The notes under the pieces are model-generated. The model was not told the origin of the DNA, ran no database searches, and was given only the letters and a program-made list of their open reading frames with translations. From Entomortierella parvispora (lineage: Eukaryota; Mortierellomycota; Mortierellomycetes; Mortierellales; Mortierellaceae), in assembly GCA_963573315.1 (NCBI GenBank), contig OY752153.1:434001-498000 (forward strand): DNA of 64,000 nt, read 5' to 3'. How positions within the stretch are numbered: position 1 is the first letter of the stretch; each line of letters starts with the position of its first letter. Shown piece by piece: positions 33,571 to 44,999 of the stretch. The position numbers and the translations under genes were made by a program.

Positions 33571-35630
33571 TGCTGCTACAATCGCGGCTGGTAGTAGAAT
33601 GCAAAAACGACGAGGGGGGAAGGGTGTTGTCGGAATCCGAGAGTCAGAGGTAGAAGTGAGAGCGATAAGCGAGAGCAATGGAGAATGAAGACAGGAAGGT
33701 GACTAATCCAGTGCAGATGGACAAAGAGTTCGCGCCACTGGGGAAATCAGCAAGAGCGAAAGGGACGAGATGGAGTGAAGAAGAAGAGGGTGAAGGGGGG
33801 AAGAAGAGGGGGAAGGGAAGGGGCAAAGACAAATTGAGGATGAAGCAAGAAGAGGGGCGGAAGAGGAAGAAAGACCGTTGGACAAAATGGCCCAAGGTGC
33901 CCCCTGCCATCCTTGGGTGTTTGCACGCACTTATCAAAGGGCGTTGGTGCATTGCGATGTGGTTTGGGCAAGACTTCTTCCTCCCTGTTTTCCTTCTTTT
34001 CTGTCTTTTCTGTCTCAAGAATCATCTCCTCGCCGCCCAACCCCCCGTGCGCGCTTCATTGCACCAGAAGACAGGCGGAAGCAGAAGGGGACATCCGAGT
34101 AACAGGATCAAACGAAGGTCTGGTGGGGCATGAGCCTGGCTTGCTTCCCAGAAAGACCCTCCGCCAAGTGAGCTGTTTCCCTGTTGGTGGGGACACAAGG
34201 CGAGGACCCTTTCTGACGTGGCAATGGTCGGCAGGACACACACCAAAAGCAGCGAATCAGACGCGTGCAAATCAATCGTCCCGTGCTGATTGGGTGGCAG
34301 ACGCGTCTTTCCACACGTCTCACTTCAACGGTGTGCCCCGGACCACTCTCGGCCGGTCTCTCCTCGCACCTCCTCTCTGGCGCGAGCCGGCAACTCACAC
34401 AACAGGCCATGAAGAGTCCTGGAGGAAGAGCCCGCCATTTCCAGTTTCCACAGTCGCAGCTGGACGCATTACGTGCAGAGGCAACAAGGCCGAATGAGCT
34501 GTAGAGAAGCAGAACTCCTTTTGAGTCGCAATGAAGGCTCTACCGTTCACTTGGCTCTAGTTTCCTCGATCCTTGAATAAAAAAAAAGAGGTTCATAAAT
34601 AGAGAAAGTGGACTATTGTTAGCATGCGAGAGCATGGGAAGAATGAGCTGTATCAGAACCCAAGAATCAGGATCAGGGCTAGGAGAGACCGACATCTTTA
34701 TTCAAACTCTTGGATGGGTCATGCACGCAAGCTTCTTCAAGATGAAAAAAAGACCAAACATGAAGGAGGTATTAGCACACTATTTTTTTTCTTGGTGCTA
34801 ATACGTGACAGGAAAGTCATTACCGAGATTGCGACCTTGAGGTCTAAAAGAAATCGAGAAGAAAAAAACCGTTCAGTTCAAGGAGACAGGAGTGCTGAAC
34901 AGAGAGCCTTGCGATAAAGAAAGAAATATCATCTGTGGTGCAAGGAGAGAATCCTCCTGCTCCTGGCACTGTGTCAAGTTTTCCACGTAGCTACAGGCAC
35001 CAGTCGAGACGAGAGGACGCCTGGCTGCAGTTGGATGTTTTCAAAGAGCAACCCCTCTCGATCCAATTGCTTGTTGACATGAAAGACCTGAGAGAGAAAG
35101 AGGAGAAAAAAATTGAACAAAGGAACAAGGGATCTGTCTGCCGCCCACAAAAAAAAATCTCGATACTGGTAAAAGTAAGGACAGTGTGATGCAGGCCAAT
35201 TTGGTCGTCCGTCTGCCTGATTGCCTGCCTGCCCATCTGCTGCTTGTCTGCTGCTCTCCTGGTCCTTACTACTTACTTATCGCACCGGTCTCCTCTTGGC
35301 CACGCCTGGCTCGTCCCTTTTTTTCCTTGCTCTCGCTGGAGACAGTAAGTGTTGATCCTCGCTGCATCGGCACCTCGCTCGCAAACAAACATTACACAAC
35401 CCTTCGAGACAGAGTAGATAGTGAAAGTGAAGGCCGACATATAAAGGACGGTCTCTTTTGACTCTTTCCTTCTCTCTTTGTCACTCCTTTCCATCCGTCT
35501 TGTCAACTACACGGCACATCTTCTGCTAAGGACGTTCTTTCTGACATTTAATATATCTTTCATCCCCCAATTCCACTCCCACTTCTTCTTTCCCTCCCTC
35601 TCCCTCTTTTGCCCTTTCTCCCATAGCAGT
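33571..35630. promoter_or_regulatory. 2-kb divergent intergenic region
   Basis: It lies between the lectin gene (-) and a serine-rich gene (+). It contains GA-rich sequence at 33770-33880 and a CT-rich leader before 35631. Many overlapping open frames on both strands have no domains and I do not accept them. Confidence 0.3.
35440..35445 (+). promoter_or_regulatory. possible TATA box
   Basis: TATAAA lies about 190 bp upstream of the start at 35631, followed by a pyrimidine-rich leader. Position and sequence fit a core promoter; there is no experimental support. Confidence 0.35.
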
Positions 35631-36599
35631 ATGTCAACCTATAACAACATCGACTCGGATTCCATCGCTGTAGACACCGAAATGACCATCAATGAAGTCA
35701 TGTTGACAGCCACTTCAGGAACAGCCCTCTCTACAATCCCGGAATCACCTTGCGAGGAAGAGTCGGATTTTGATTTCGACGAACCCGAAATGATGGACGC
35801 CTTCTTCAACGCAACTGCCACATCTAGCACCCAGAAATATACTCGCTTCAAGACTGCTACTGCCAGATCGAACCATCGCCTTTCGCTCAACCTTGCGTTT
35901 CTCTCCCCAACCACGGCGAATGGCAACAACAAGCTAGTAGCCTCGTCCACATCAGGAGCTTCTTCTCCCATGTCCTCATCACCACCCTCGGCGACCTATT
36001 CCTGTCTCTCTTTTGCATCGTCTACTGCTTCTTCCGTGGCGTCCTCACCTGGAGGTATCATGGGTGGCGGTCATGGCTGCTCACCTGCAGCCCTGTCACC
36101 GATCTTGAACCCCTTTCAATGGACGACGGATCTTCGACAATACATCATTACTGATATCGGACCGCAGCCTTCCAATAGTCGCCAAATCCCTGCCCTAGTC
36201 CGTAGCCACGTCCAACAGCAAAAGGAGCAATCCCAACAAGCACAGCAACTACAATCTCCAATGTCACCGTCTCCTTCCCATCAAATGCAACGTCAACGAT
36301 CCAACTCTAGAATCCAAGGTGTAGCATCGACAACAATGGCGGCGATCAGTGGCATCGGCAGTGGTGTATCTTCTTCGAGTTTCTCAAACCTAAAGACCTT
36401 GGATAGTGATCGGTATCTAGAGGATGAAGAAGAGGATGAAGATCGATCATTCTCGAGCAAGGGATTTTACGCCAGAAAATTTGGCGTGGGAATGATGGAT
36501 AGATTTCCAATCTTGGCCTCGAAGCAGGTCAGGTCTCTCATGTCAGAGGCCGCCATCCAAGATTCTGACATGACCGTCGATCAAGAGCTCAGTTCATGA
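35631..36599 (+). CDS. serine-rich protein of unknown function
   Basis: A 322-residue open frame from the Met at 35631 (MSTYNNIDSDSIAVDTEMTI); the 51 in-frame residues before it translate the CT-rich leader. It has an acidic patch ('CEEESDFDFDEPEMMDAFF'), long Ser/Ala/Thr/Gln low-complexity stretches, an acidic 'DEEEDEDRSF' run and a more ordered C-terminal end ('GFYARKFGVGMMDRFPILAS'). I recognise no domain. The composition suggests a largely disordered regulatory or cytosolic protein. Confidence 0.6.
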   Translation: MSTYNNIDSDSIAVDTEMTINEVMLTATSGTALSTIPESPCEEESDFDFDEPEMMDAFFNATATSSTQKYTRFKTATARSNHRLSLNLAFLSPTTANGNNKLVASSTSGASSPMSSSPPSATYSCLSFASSTASSVASSPGGIMGGGHGCSPAALSPILNPFQWTTDLRQYIITDIGPQPSNSRQIPALVRSHVQQQKEQSQQAQQLQSPMSPSPSHQMQRQRSNSRIQGVASTTMAAISGIGSGVSSSSFSNLKTLDSDRYLEDEEEDEDRSFSSKGFYARKFGVGMMDRFPILASKQVRSLMSEAAIQDSDMTVDQELSS

Positions 36600-36962
36600 C
36601 AGACCAGATGACGCCGGCCATGACGATGATGACCACGGTGAAAAACGTCCTGTCGACTATCAAATCCAATTCTCGCGAAGCATGATCGTCCGCGCATCCT
36701 CTTTTTCTTAGGATAGAACCTGATGACTATCTCTTTCGCCTCCCCTAGCTTACTTAATACCCCCACCGCCCGTTCATGAAAAATAGGAGTTCTTCTCTCT
36801 TTCTTTCTCGCGCACGCGCTGTCTTCTTTTCGCTCTATCGCTTTCTCTACTCCGCTTCCCCTGCAGTTGTTCTGGGGCTAATATTTTCTCAGTCGCTTCT
36901 GCAATAAAATCGGATGTGTATTTTCCAAAGAAGAGGGGTAAAAAAATTGTCTTTCCTTCTCT
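36600..36962. terminator. shared 3' region of convergent genes
   Basis: About 360 bp between two stop codons facing each other. It contains AATAAAA at about 36902 on the plus strand, a plausible poly(A) signal, and CT-rich runs. No gene seen. Confidence 0.35.
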
Positions 36963-37759
36963 CTAAGCCAATATAATTGCCTGGATCATAACCAACGCCA
37001 CGAATATAATGGCAGAAGAGACAGCTCTTGAGGAGCCACTATGCTTGATTGAAGAGGCATCCTCTTGTGCGGAGGACTGCGGTTGTCTTTGTGGTCCAGA
37101 AGTAGCAGGGACAGGGACAGGAGCATGGACTGGTGCAGAGGCGGGGGCAGGTGCTACCTGGCCACTGGACTCATGCCCAGATTCAGCTTCAACTGTCGCT
37201 GACTTGGACTTCATCGATGCAGACATAATCGCCCCATTGCCTCCGGGATTGATCTTTCCGCCCACAGGGATCACTGGGCGAAGCGTGCCTGGGTTTCCAG
37301 CCGAATCCGTGATCGTGAATCGAGTCGCCCATGCGGTGGACTTGGCGTCCTTAGTCTGGAACATCAAAAAGTAAACTGAAGAGCAGGGTTAGAAAAGATC
37401 ACTTCACGGCGATGGACAAAGATGAGGAGATGGGGCTTACTCTGTCCAGGGGGAGACACGTTGGGCACCAAGTACTTGACGCTGCTCACACCGCCAGGTC
37501 CACCCTGAACGTTGGTTGCGATTGTGGCAAGTTTCTTTTGATGGTCGTCCGCACCTGTCATCAAGAAGATGTCAAAGACAGGTTTGGTGGAGAGCGAGGG
37601 AAGCTGCTTGTCATCTGTCCAGGAGATGGTAGCGTAGGTGTTGGGTTTCCAGACTGTGGCACCGACTGGTGTAGACGGGTAAACAAACCCATGGACCGGT
37701 CGGAGGAGTGCCGTTGCGGAGGCTAGAATGAGGGAGGCAAAGAGAGTGGCTGACTTCAT
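36963..37759 (-). CDS. GPI-anchored Ser/Thr-rich wall protein (Kre9/Knh1-like), 2 exons
   Basis: Exons on the minus strand are 37759-37441 and 37375-36963, with a short GT-AG intron splitting an Ile codon, giving 243 residues. A signal peptide lies at about 1-25. The body has 'STPVGATVWKPNTYATISWTDD', 'VFDIFLMTG' and 'YFLMFQTKDAKSTAWATRFTI', matching the fungal Ser-Thr-rich GPI-anchored membrane domain (PF10342, related to Kre9/Knh1). A Pro/Ala/Ser linker and a hydrophobic C-terminus without charged residues follow, as in GPI attachment signals. Such proteins sit at the cell surface and are linked to beta-1,6-glucan or wall assembly. The start at 37759 was preferred to an ATG five codons upstream. 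Confidence 0.8.
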
Positions 37760-39712
37760 TGGCGAAAAAAGCAAGAGTTAGAGCTCAACAGGGGATACAA
37801 GACTGAGAAGAGGATGAGAAAAAAAGCGAGGGTAGGTGGCACCTTTTATTAAAGACGAGAGAAGCAAGACTCTCGATCCAAAGACAATGACGAGTCTGAC
37901 AGCACTGACTATATGTCCGATCAGAGGAGGGTGGGGACCCAAAGGTCAGATCCATCACTGATAGCAGTTGTAGCAGGCGTCCCATGCACGGCGACCCACC
38001 GAAAGAAGAAAGGAGAGATAAAGGTTTCTCACCGTTCCCGGTCCATCTTTCAAATACACCCGCGGATGCCAACTGTCGACGGACAACGAGATAAGATCAT
38101 TGGGGGCAGATGGGAACGGTCAGAGGGAGAACTGGGCCATGATTCCACATTCCCATGGAAAATCAAGCGAGCTGGCTGGATGGCTGACACCCCAGCACAC
38201 GGATTGGAACAGAAAAGGGTGCTTCTCGGCAACCTCCTCCAGGGCGCAAACATTGTACTTGAGCAAAGCAACGATGAGCTGACACATGGAGGCAGTGCAT
38301 GCATCCAGACGAGTCTTTGCTCTCATTCGCCTCCAACATTGCACATGTACTCAGTGATTCAACCAATGCTCAAGGCATCACCATTCCTGCCGGACCAGTC
38401 AGAAACATCCATGTCCACTGTCTGAGCGGTGCCAGCGCTCCTCGACCAACCGCAGGAGATCTTGGACAACATCTTACACCCCATGTTTCCAAAGAGGGCC
38501 TCTCTGCCTGCGGCGGGTGAACAGCCAGTGGCACCACTGACTCATGGACAACCTTAGGGCGCTTGTACCCAATGCCACTCGCTATATGTAATCTATCGAG
38601 TCCACACGGCCGTTGAAGAGGCACAACTCCAATATCTCTATCCAGTTTGCGGACTATCAGGAACCTGAAAAAGACGAGCTACCTCTTTCGATCTTGCCTT
38701 TGGAAGAATTTGGGATGGATTTCTAGAACGAAGACTGTCCGAAGGATAAGATCTCTCGGGACCCAAGCAGTTTCTGATGCAGATGAAGTGGAATGCCATT
38801 TATATCGGGGACATGACGCTGATCCCTGGCTCTCTTGGTAGCGGAGCGATACTGAGGGTCTGGACAAGACACTTTGGACGATTCTTAAAATGATCCACTT
38901 GGACTTCAAGACTTGCTTGGCATTACCTCACACCCCACTGCCGCTTACGCTGAGCTGGTTCCTAGCTCTCCAGATCTTGTCTCGGCCCTCAAGGCTAAGT
39001 GTTTATTTCTCGGTGAATCCTTTGAGTCTGCGGGGTCGAGAAGTGATGCATGCGGGTCTCTCATGAGTTAGTCGTTCATGGGTTCTATATTGGAGTATTC
39101 ATTTTGCTTGGAGAAAGGTCTGGCACTTCATCCGAAAGTTATGGCCCAGTCAGAGTAATTAAGCCTTCCTTGCGACATTACTTTGGGTTGATCGACGCAG
39201 GCAAACGATGTGCATGAGCAAGGTAACATCATAATTGTCAGTGATGGCGATCAAACTCAGTATCAGTGCCTGGTCCCTGTCCTTGAAAGACGGACTAGGT
39301 CAACCAGAAGATGGCGTATGGGGCAAGGTACGACAATGAATGAAGGATTGGCCCGAGTTCGGACAGAGACGTGCAGACGACTTTAGGAACAAGAGAGGTA
39401 ATCGTGCGTGTCCAAACGCGACCCAGCTGGACAGGCTGCTACGGGACAGTGACTGTGGCGTCGCGCTTGATTGGGTTATCAATGCCTCGTAGTTGCAATA
39501 AAATCTTGTGAGAGATACTGCCCTTTGCTTCATCCTTCGAGAGCACAGAAGTTCGAACACACATTCGCAAAGGACTTATTGAGGGGCCCAAACTGTGCAA
39601 GCTGACACAAAGATAAAAGCTTGGACGCTTCGCCATGCAGCTCTTGCTCTCTTTCTCCTTTATTTCTCTTCCACCATCCCACACCACCATCGCCCTTCGT
39701 TTCGACTCCACT
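37760..39712. other. 2-kb intergenic, possible decayed coding sequence
   Basis: No intact gene. Between about 38290 and 38900 some plus-strand stretches read like broken coding sequence interrupted by several stops (for example 'MHPDESLLSFASNIAHVL'), but I cannot assign a family. The end nearest 39713 is CT-rich leader. Confidence 0.3.
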
Positions 39713-40426
39713 ATGCCGATGCCGCGTTACCCCCCAAGCTCGCCTGCCACGTCAATCGACAAACGTTTCCCTCAAGAGGTGTGGTGTAGTATCTCCATCT
39801 ACCTCTATCCGTCTCAACTTTCCCGTCTGTCCATGGTCAGCAAGGCTCTCAACGACGTTATATCTGCACTTCCTGACTGGGCAGTCATCTTCAAAAAAGC
39901 GCACGACGACAGGACGTCACTTCGGCTGCTTCCTGAAATTCCCGCATCAAAGTCATTCATGTTATACATGTGTGCAATGAGCTCGACCCTCTGCGAGGCG
40001 TGCCTTCGAACAACCGACATCACTTCTGCGAAAAGTTCGTCCTTTCCTCTTCCTGTGAATCCTTCGACGGAGACCATATTCTTAAGAGATAGGACGATGG
40101 TTGGGTGTTCTGTGGATGATGGCTGGTTTATCTTGATGTGCCTCAACTGCCGCATCTCCTACTTTGGTTATCATCCTGAATCGATTCCTCGCAGTCTCTA
40201 CAAGCAGACAGTGGAATTACGTGCTGCCAAGACGAAATATCATATGGAGAATTCGCAGCTTGGAATTGGTCATAACGCAACTAGCTATCTCTTCATGGAA
40301 TCTGATGTCTTGCAGAAGGCCAGAAATGTCCACGGAGGGGACGTCGGAATCAAGGCTCTCAGTAATGATGGACATGATCGAGTGTCGATGTTTCTTGAGA
40401 GAGTTCACGGTTATAGCCGGCGATAA
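39713..40426 (+). CDS. small F-box protein with two Cys-x2-Cys pairs
   Basis: A 237-residue protein from the Met at 39713 (MPMPRYPPSSPATS); upstream in-frame residues look like leader. The F-box reads 'FPQEVWCSISIYLYPSQLSRLSMVSK'. CEAC and CLNC pairs and the 'ARNVHGGDVGIKAL' block place it in the same family as 13702-14511 and 22265-23056. It lies 3'-to-3' with the STELLO-like gene that follows. A decayed copy with the same neighbour occurs at 59090-59600. Confidence 0.75.
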   Translation: MPMPRYPPSSPATSIDKRFPQEVWCSISIYLYPSQLSRLSMVSKALNDVISALPDWAVIFKKAHDDRTSLRLLPEIPASKSFMLYMCAMSSTLCEACLRTTDITSAKSSSFPLPVNPSTETIFLRDRTMVGCSVDDGWFILMCLNCRISYFGYHPESIPRSLYKQTVELRAAKTKYHMENSQLGIGHNATSYLFMESDVLQKARNVHGGDVGIKALSNDGHDRVSMFLERVHGYSRR

Positions 40427-40672
40427 TCGCGTTGTTGAGTGTTGTTTTCCTTGCAGATATTTGCCTCCATCCGCCGTACTCCCTTCTCTTCATCTTCACA
40501 AAATCAAATGAAATAAAGCTAGTTGCAGCAACCTGGAAACGAACTTTGGCTAGCAGATAGCAATCGAAAAGTTCGCCAGATGGCATGTCCCGCCAATGAA
40601 TAACAAACGAACACTATTAATATACCGTTCATTTATTCATTAGAATTGTGGGGGAATATATTTACTATTAGA

Positions 40673-43305
40673 CTAATGCAGACCATTTGTTCGGTTTTGT
40701 GGTTGCGCTTCTGTAGTTTCGATCCAGCGAATGATATCGTACTTCGCCTTTGGATCCAGTGCCAGTTTGACAGGATGTATCATGGAGACACCAGGCAACA
40801 AGAACTCACGCCAGCGATCTCGTTTTCCATCATACCACAAATACTCCTCTGTCCAGTCCACCCAGTTCGCGGTCGGCTCCACGGCAACGAGCGCCAGTCC
40901 GACAGCCAGCTCCAGGAATATATTGTTCTTCAGGAAATGATTCAAAAGCAATCCCAACTCGACAGCGATTCTCTTTGGGACATATACGGCGTCTGAAAAC
41001 GACCTAATATCAACGGCCCCCTTGACCCCTGTAAAGGTCTCAATTCTCTCCCTCTGCTCAGCAGTAAAGGAGGTGGTATCCTTCCACATCTCACCCGAGT
41101 CTGGTCTCCACCACTGCCAAGCATCCGTCGGCAAGGGCGTTGAACGGTCGTGAACGTCATCGGTGGGCTCTGGAACATACCTCCAAACCTTGTCCTGATC
41201 AAATTCCGCGATTTGGTGAATGTTGAGGACTGTATCATCGTTCGTGTAGAGGTATCCAGAGTAGTTTGGATGTTTTTCCATGGCCGAAGCAAGGGTTCGA
41301 TAGCTTTCCTCGCCCCTGTCGTACGGAATCTCAGTTACAAGATCTGCCAGGTTGCTAGGCACTTGTGGTCCGTAAACCTGGATGTTTGGGAAGTAAGCCC
41401 TGTGGATTTCCAGAAAAGGCTCGAGGGAGTCATAGCTTGGATGGTTAAAGTTGACCACCAACAGAATATCCTTGAATCGCGCCGAATAATCCTTCTCTTG
41501 AGGCTCGGTAATTCGGATCCGGGACATGGTAGGTTCAGTTTCTGCCTCCTGCTGGCACTCCTTCAACGCGTCGTTGGCGAGTTTGCGAGATGTTTGTAGC
41601 CGCAGCCGAGATTCTGCCTTTTCAATCAGGTGCGACTTGACAGTGACGGGATCATAAGGCGTCACTTCGGGGAAAACATAGTTTACGCTCTTCAAATCCG
41701 CCACCCATCGCTCTGCAAGGTCCACATCCAAAGCTTCGATGAACTTGTTGTCCGCCATAGCCTTCATCACGTCAATAATCCGGGCGTCCAGGTCTGTGGA
41801 ATTTGAACTCCAAGAGGCAAGGAAGTTAATGAACGTTGATGTTTGGTTATAGATTTGAATTTCGTCCATGTAGTCGGCATGGTAGTTGTGAGCATTTCGG
41901 ATCTGATCGACTGTTGGTTTGGTGAATCCAAGAGAGCCGTTGACATCCCAAAGCAGACGCTGGACCCAGTAACCTCGCCAGATGTCACAAACGCGGAAAG
42001 AGACTACATGCATTTCAGGAGGCAGTAAGGGCAATGGCAATGAGTAAGGAGAGCTGAACATGTACATGCTTCTAAGGCTATCTGAAGATGACAGCGTGAA
42101 GAGCACGTACCTGTGACGGGGAGGAGGAGTCCCCAAAGGGCATCATAGCTGAAGAGTGTGTTCTAAAAGACAAAAGGCGAAGTTAACCCGGGTTAAGGTT
42201 CGGTCCAATTCCAAATAGCGCACAAAAAAAAAAAAAAAAAAAAAAAGAAACTCACCTGGGAGTTGAAGGGAGAAAAGGTTCCGGGAGAGAGGCGGAGTGA
42301 CGGAGATCTCTTGCAGAACCGTGCCTGCTTTAGCTCTTGTACTTGGGTCAATCGAAAAATTGCGTCCACATCGGGATCAAGGTCCGCAAGCCCCTGCTGG
42401 ACCAACATCGGTGGAGCCAGCACGCCTCTGGCAGGTTCAGGTATCGCAGAGTGCTCTGGGAGATAAGAGACAGGCCGACGGACGTCAATATCGTCCAAAG
42501 GAAAGCCGCGGGGCCAGATATCTGGTCTTCCGAAGTGTGAGTAAATGTTTACACTCTTTCCAGTGGTGTTGTCTAGTCGATATCCAATGAGGCTGTCTGT
42601 GGGCGACTCAAATATGATGTCCTTGCCAGTGGGAAGATTATCGTCTGTGAAGATCCAAGAGGGATTCAGGAGGTCAGTCCTTTGAATGTCAACGATGGAC
42701 ACAAGCAAGCCCCCGTCTTCATTTCCATCTCATCGTTCAGTACCATCAGTGTCAAAGACTTTTGTTGCTCCTTGTTGAATGGCCCACAGGTAGCCAATAT
42801 TCTTCCTGGTATAGGCCTTGTATGGTACGACATCGACGATCCTGTAACCCAGGCATTGCTGATCTTCAACGGACAGGTATACGCAAGATCCACACGACCA
42901 ATCTTTCGGAGTCTTTGTATCTGCCACCACCACCACCTAAAACAACGGTTCAGACGAGGAAGAGGCATGTTGAGCAGGAGAGACAAGAGCAAAAAGTTGT
43001 GGAGCCAGGACCGACATACTTACATTCCATCCCTCTAGGTTGCAGAGGAGTTCCATTGCATCCGTTGGCTCATTGACGGTAGTTACGACGATCCAGTTTT
43101 TACCGAGGATCTTTTTCTTTTCATTGATTCCGGTACCTGTGACCGCACAGTGCTTCATGGGAGTGTTGAAAGGGAACCAGTAGAGGGTGATAGAGAGGGA
43201 GATAACGAAGACAAGTGCGAGCAGGAAGAACCATGCCCGCCTAGCACCTGGGGTATGATTAAGAGCGCTGTACTGCACATCGCCATAGCTGAACTTGGCA
43301 ACCAT
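40673..43305 (-). CDS. STELLO-like (DUF288) glycosyltransferase, copy A, 5 exons
   Basis: Exons on the minus strand: 43305-43024, 42936-42744, 42644-42256, 42162-42111, 42003-40673, giving 748 residues with all phases agreeing. A single membrane anchor lies at about residues 24-44, so it is type II. The first domain has 'GKNWIVVTTVNEPTDAM', 'VVVVADTKTPKDW', 'AYTRKNIGYLWAIQQGA' and the acidic motif FDTDDDN at about 155-161, formed exactly across intron 2. Later blocks are 'SFRVCDIWRGYWVQRLLWD' and a second glycosyltransferase-like domain with 'GYLYTNDDTVLN'. STELLO proteins of plants are Golgi glycosyltransferases linked to cellulose-synthase assembly; in fungi the substrate is unknown. A second intact copy lies at 59829-62441. 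Confidence 0.9.
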
Positions 43306-43671
43306 TGCGTTTTTGGGATGGAATGTGATGGAGAGATGACAGTGAGAAAGCGAAAGCGATGAAGTCCGGGCGTTCACAAGGCTTTCGCCCCCGCGCCCTC
43401 GCTGACTTTGAACAAATGCACACTTGAAAGGATCAGTCAACTGGCCTGCCCCTCATGAGAATCACTGCTTCCAGCAAGGATCAAGTTACACAAAAGTTAC
43501 GATACAATGCTACCACGGAGATACTACCGTTGGCAGCGCTCAAAAGGAGCCAAGACCCGGTCCTGATCTCTGTGAGAAAGAGCGAGCACGTGAGTGCTCG
43601 CGATGTGATCGGTCGGTGGCTCGACCTCTCACTCACATGCTTCTAACTAGCACCATCCACCCACTGTCAGG
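43306..43671. other. upstream region of STELLO copy A
   Basis: It contains the promoter of the minus-strand glycosyltransferase gene. The sequence 'CTCACTCACATGCTTCTAAC' just before 43672 is shared with 59053 and, more diverged, with 63704, and marks the flank of the F-box member of the duplicated module. Confidence 0.4.
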
Positions 43672-43830
43672 ATGTCCATCAGTTCAGGGATGTCCCAGGA
43701 ATCTAAGGGCCAGCTCATAGCAATGCCCCAACGTCCTCTGAAACGAATCATTCGCCCCTAATATATGTACAGTATGTACTGCAGGAGGGCGCAGTAGAAC
43801 AACAACAGCCAAGGGGCGTTCGCGGTCCTC
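43672..43830 (+). pseudogene. remnant of the 5' end of a small F-box gene
   Basis: The ATG at 43672 opens a short frame (MSISSGMSQESKGQLIA) nearly identical to the one at 59090 (MSITSGMAQESKGQLIA), and the next ~150 bp remain alignable between the two places. A weaker match is the start of the intact F-box gene at 63748 (MSNASEMLQ...). No F-box survives here, so this is a degraded 5' portion left by duplication. Confidence 0.5.
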
Positions 43831-44291
43831 TCTGCTGTACATTTTTCCGTCGTGACAGCGGATAACATGGAAGCACGATACAGTGGACTGTATCGCTGGA
43901 AACTCCATTCGTTTTTTTCTTCCCACCTCCCGACCATGCCGCCCTACCATCTCCATCCTGACAACGCCAGTTTCTTGACACATTTGACGCAGTAACGACG
44001 TCACAACAGCCACCCCCATCCCATCCCATGCCATGTTTTCACCGTTTTATACAAGGCATTCATGTATGAGCAACACGAGGTAAGGACAAAACACAGTTTT
44101 GAAAGAGGATCTCATATAGCGGCATCATGTGGCTGCCATACAGGCACAAGCATGATTCCGTGGGGGCAATGCAGAACCATGTGAATTTTGACGAAGCAGA
44201 TGGTGAATAGCAGGTCAACAGCACAACAACAGGATGCAAAGGAAAAATGAAGCAACTCAAATTTCGAGAATAGAAAAACAGAATAGGGCGA

Positions 44292-44965
44292 TTATACGAC
44301 AGCATCGGTGACTATAAAGTGAAGTGCCAATGAAGCTTTTCCCCAAGCTGACACCCTCCGCATTGCCTTCGTTCTATCCAAAACAAACGGCGGATTCCCC
44401 AAGAGACATTCTCCGATGACTAAACTCAGAAAAGCATCGCACACGGTATCTCGATCGTGCACCCTCACAACCTGTAACGCTAGCAGCGCCAATCAAGACA
44501 AGAGAAAGAGACAGCAAGGACGATGACGAACACGACGATATGGTTCAGGTCAAACTCGAGTACCCGTCTGCAAAAGGGCCCGAAAGCCATGCCTGCCAGC
44601 ACGAGCAGCACCCACACAAACAGCCCTTCTTCACAGCTAACCGTCGGCTTCAAGAAAACGAAGCTTGGGTCTCCACGAAAATCTGCATCAGGTAAAAAAG
44701 CAGACCTTGGTTGTAGCTACACAGGCTGTATGCGGGAGGTGTGGACTGCAGACTGCAGGAGGAAGAGGAGGAGGAAAAAGACGAATCACCGACCCGTAAA
44801 AAACCCGGAGGTCAACAGGTTAAGGTCAGCGCAGACAAAGTGTCAGTTCTTGCCAAACCAACTATTGAGCGGCGGCAGAGGGGTCAATTGATAGTCTCCA
44901 AACCGCCAATTCGTACAAGGTCCAAATGTCGCCAGGTTAAAGTCAGCGCTTTCACGAACAGACAT
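44292..44965 (-). CDS. possible small multi-exon membrane protein (hypothetical)
   Basis: On the minus strand an ATG at 44965 starts 'MSVRESADFNLATFGPCTNW'. After a possible GT-AG intron (phase 1, ending at about 44686), a second stretch reads 'RGDPSFVFLKPTVSCEEGLF' and a hydrophobic helix. A third stretch from about 44463 to 44292 reads 'VVRVHDRDTVCDAFLSLVIG' to the stop. Frames can be joined in phase but the second intron would be only ~41-60 bp. I recognise no family. Part of the region is repeated in diverged form at about 45417-45560, which suggests a tandem relic. It may be a pseudogene. Confidence 0.3.
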
Positions 44966-44999
44966 GGGAGGAAAGGGTGGATACAAGGAAGGAAGGTAG

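Noticed and set aside
33644-34497. Overlapping frames of 100-194 residues on both strands in the lectin/serine-rich intergenic region
   Set aside because: Basic or GA-rich low-complexity products without motifs; both strands are equally open, as expected for compositional bias.
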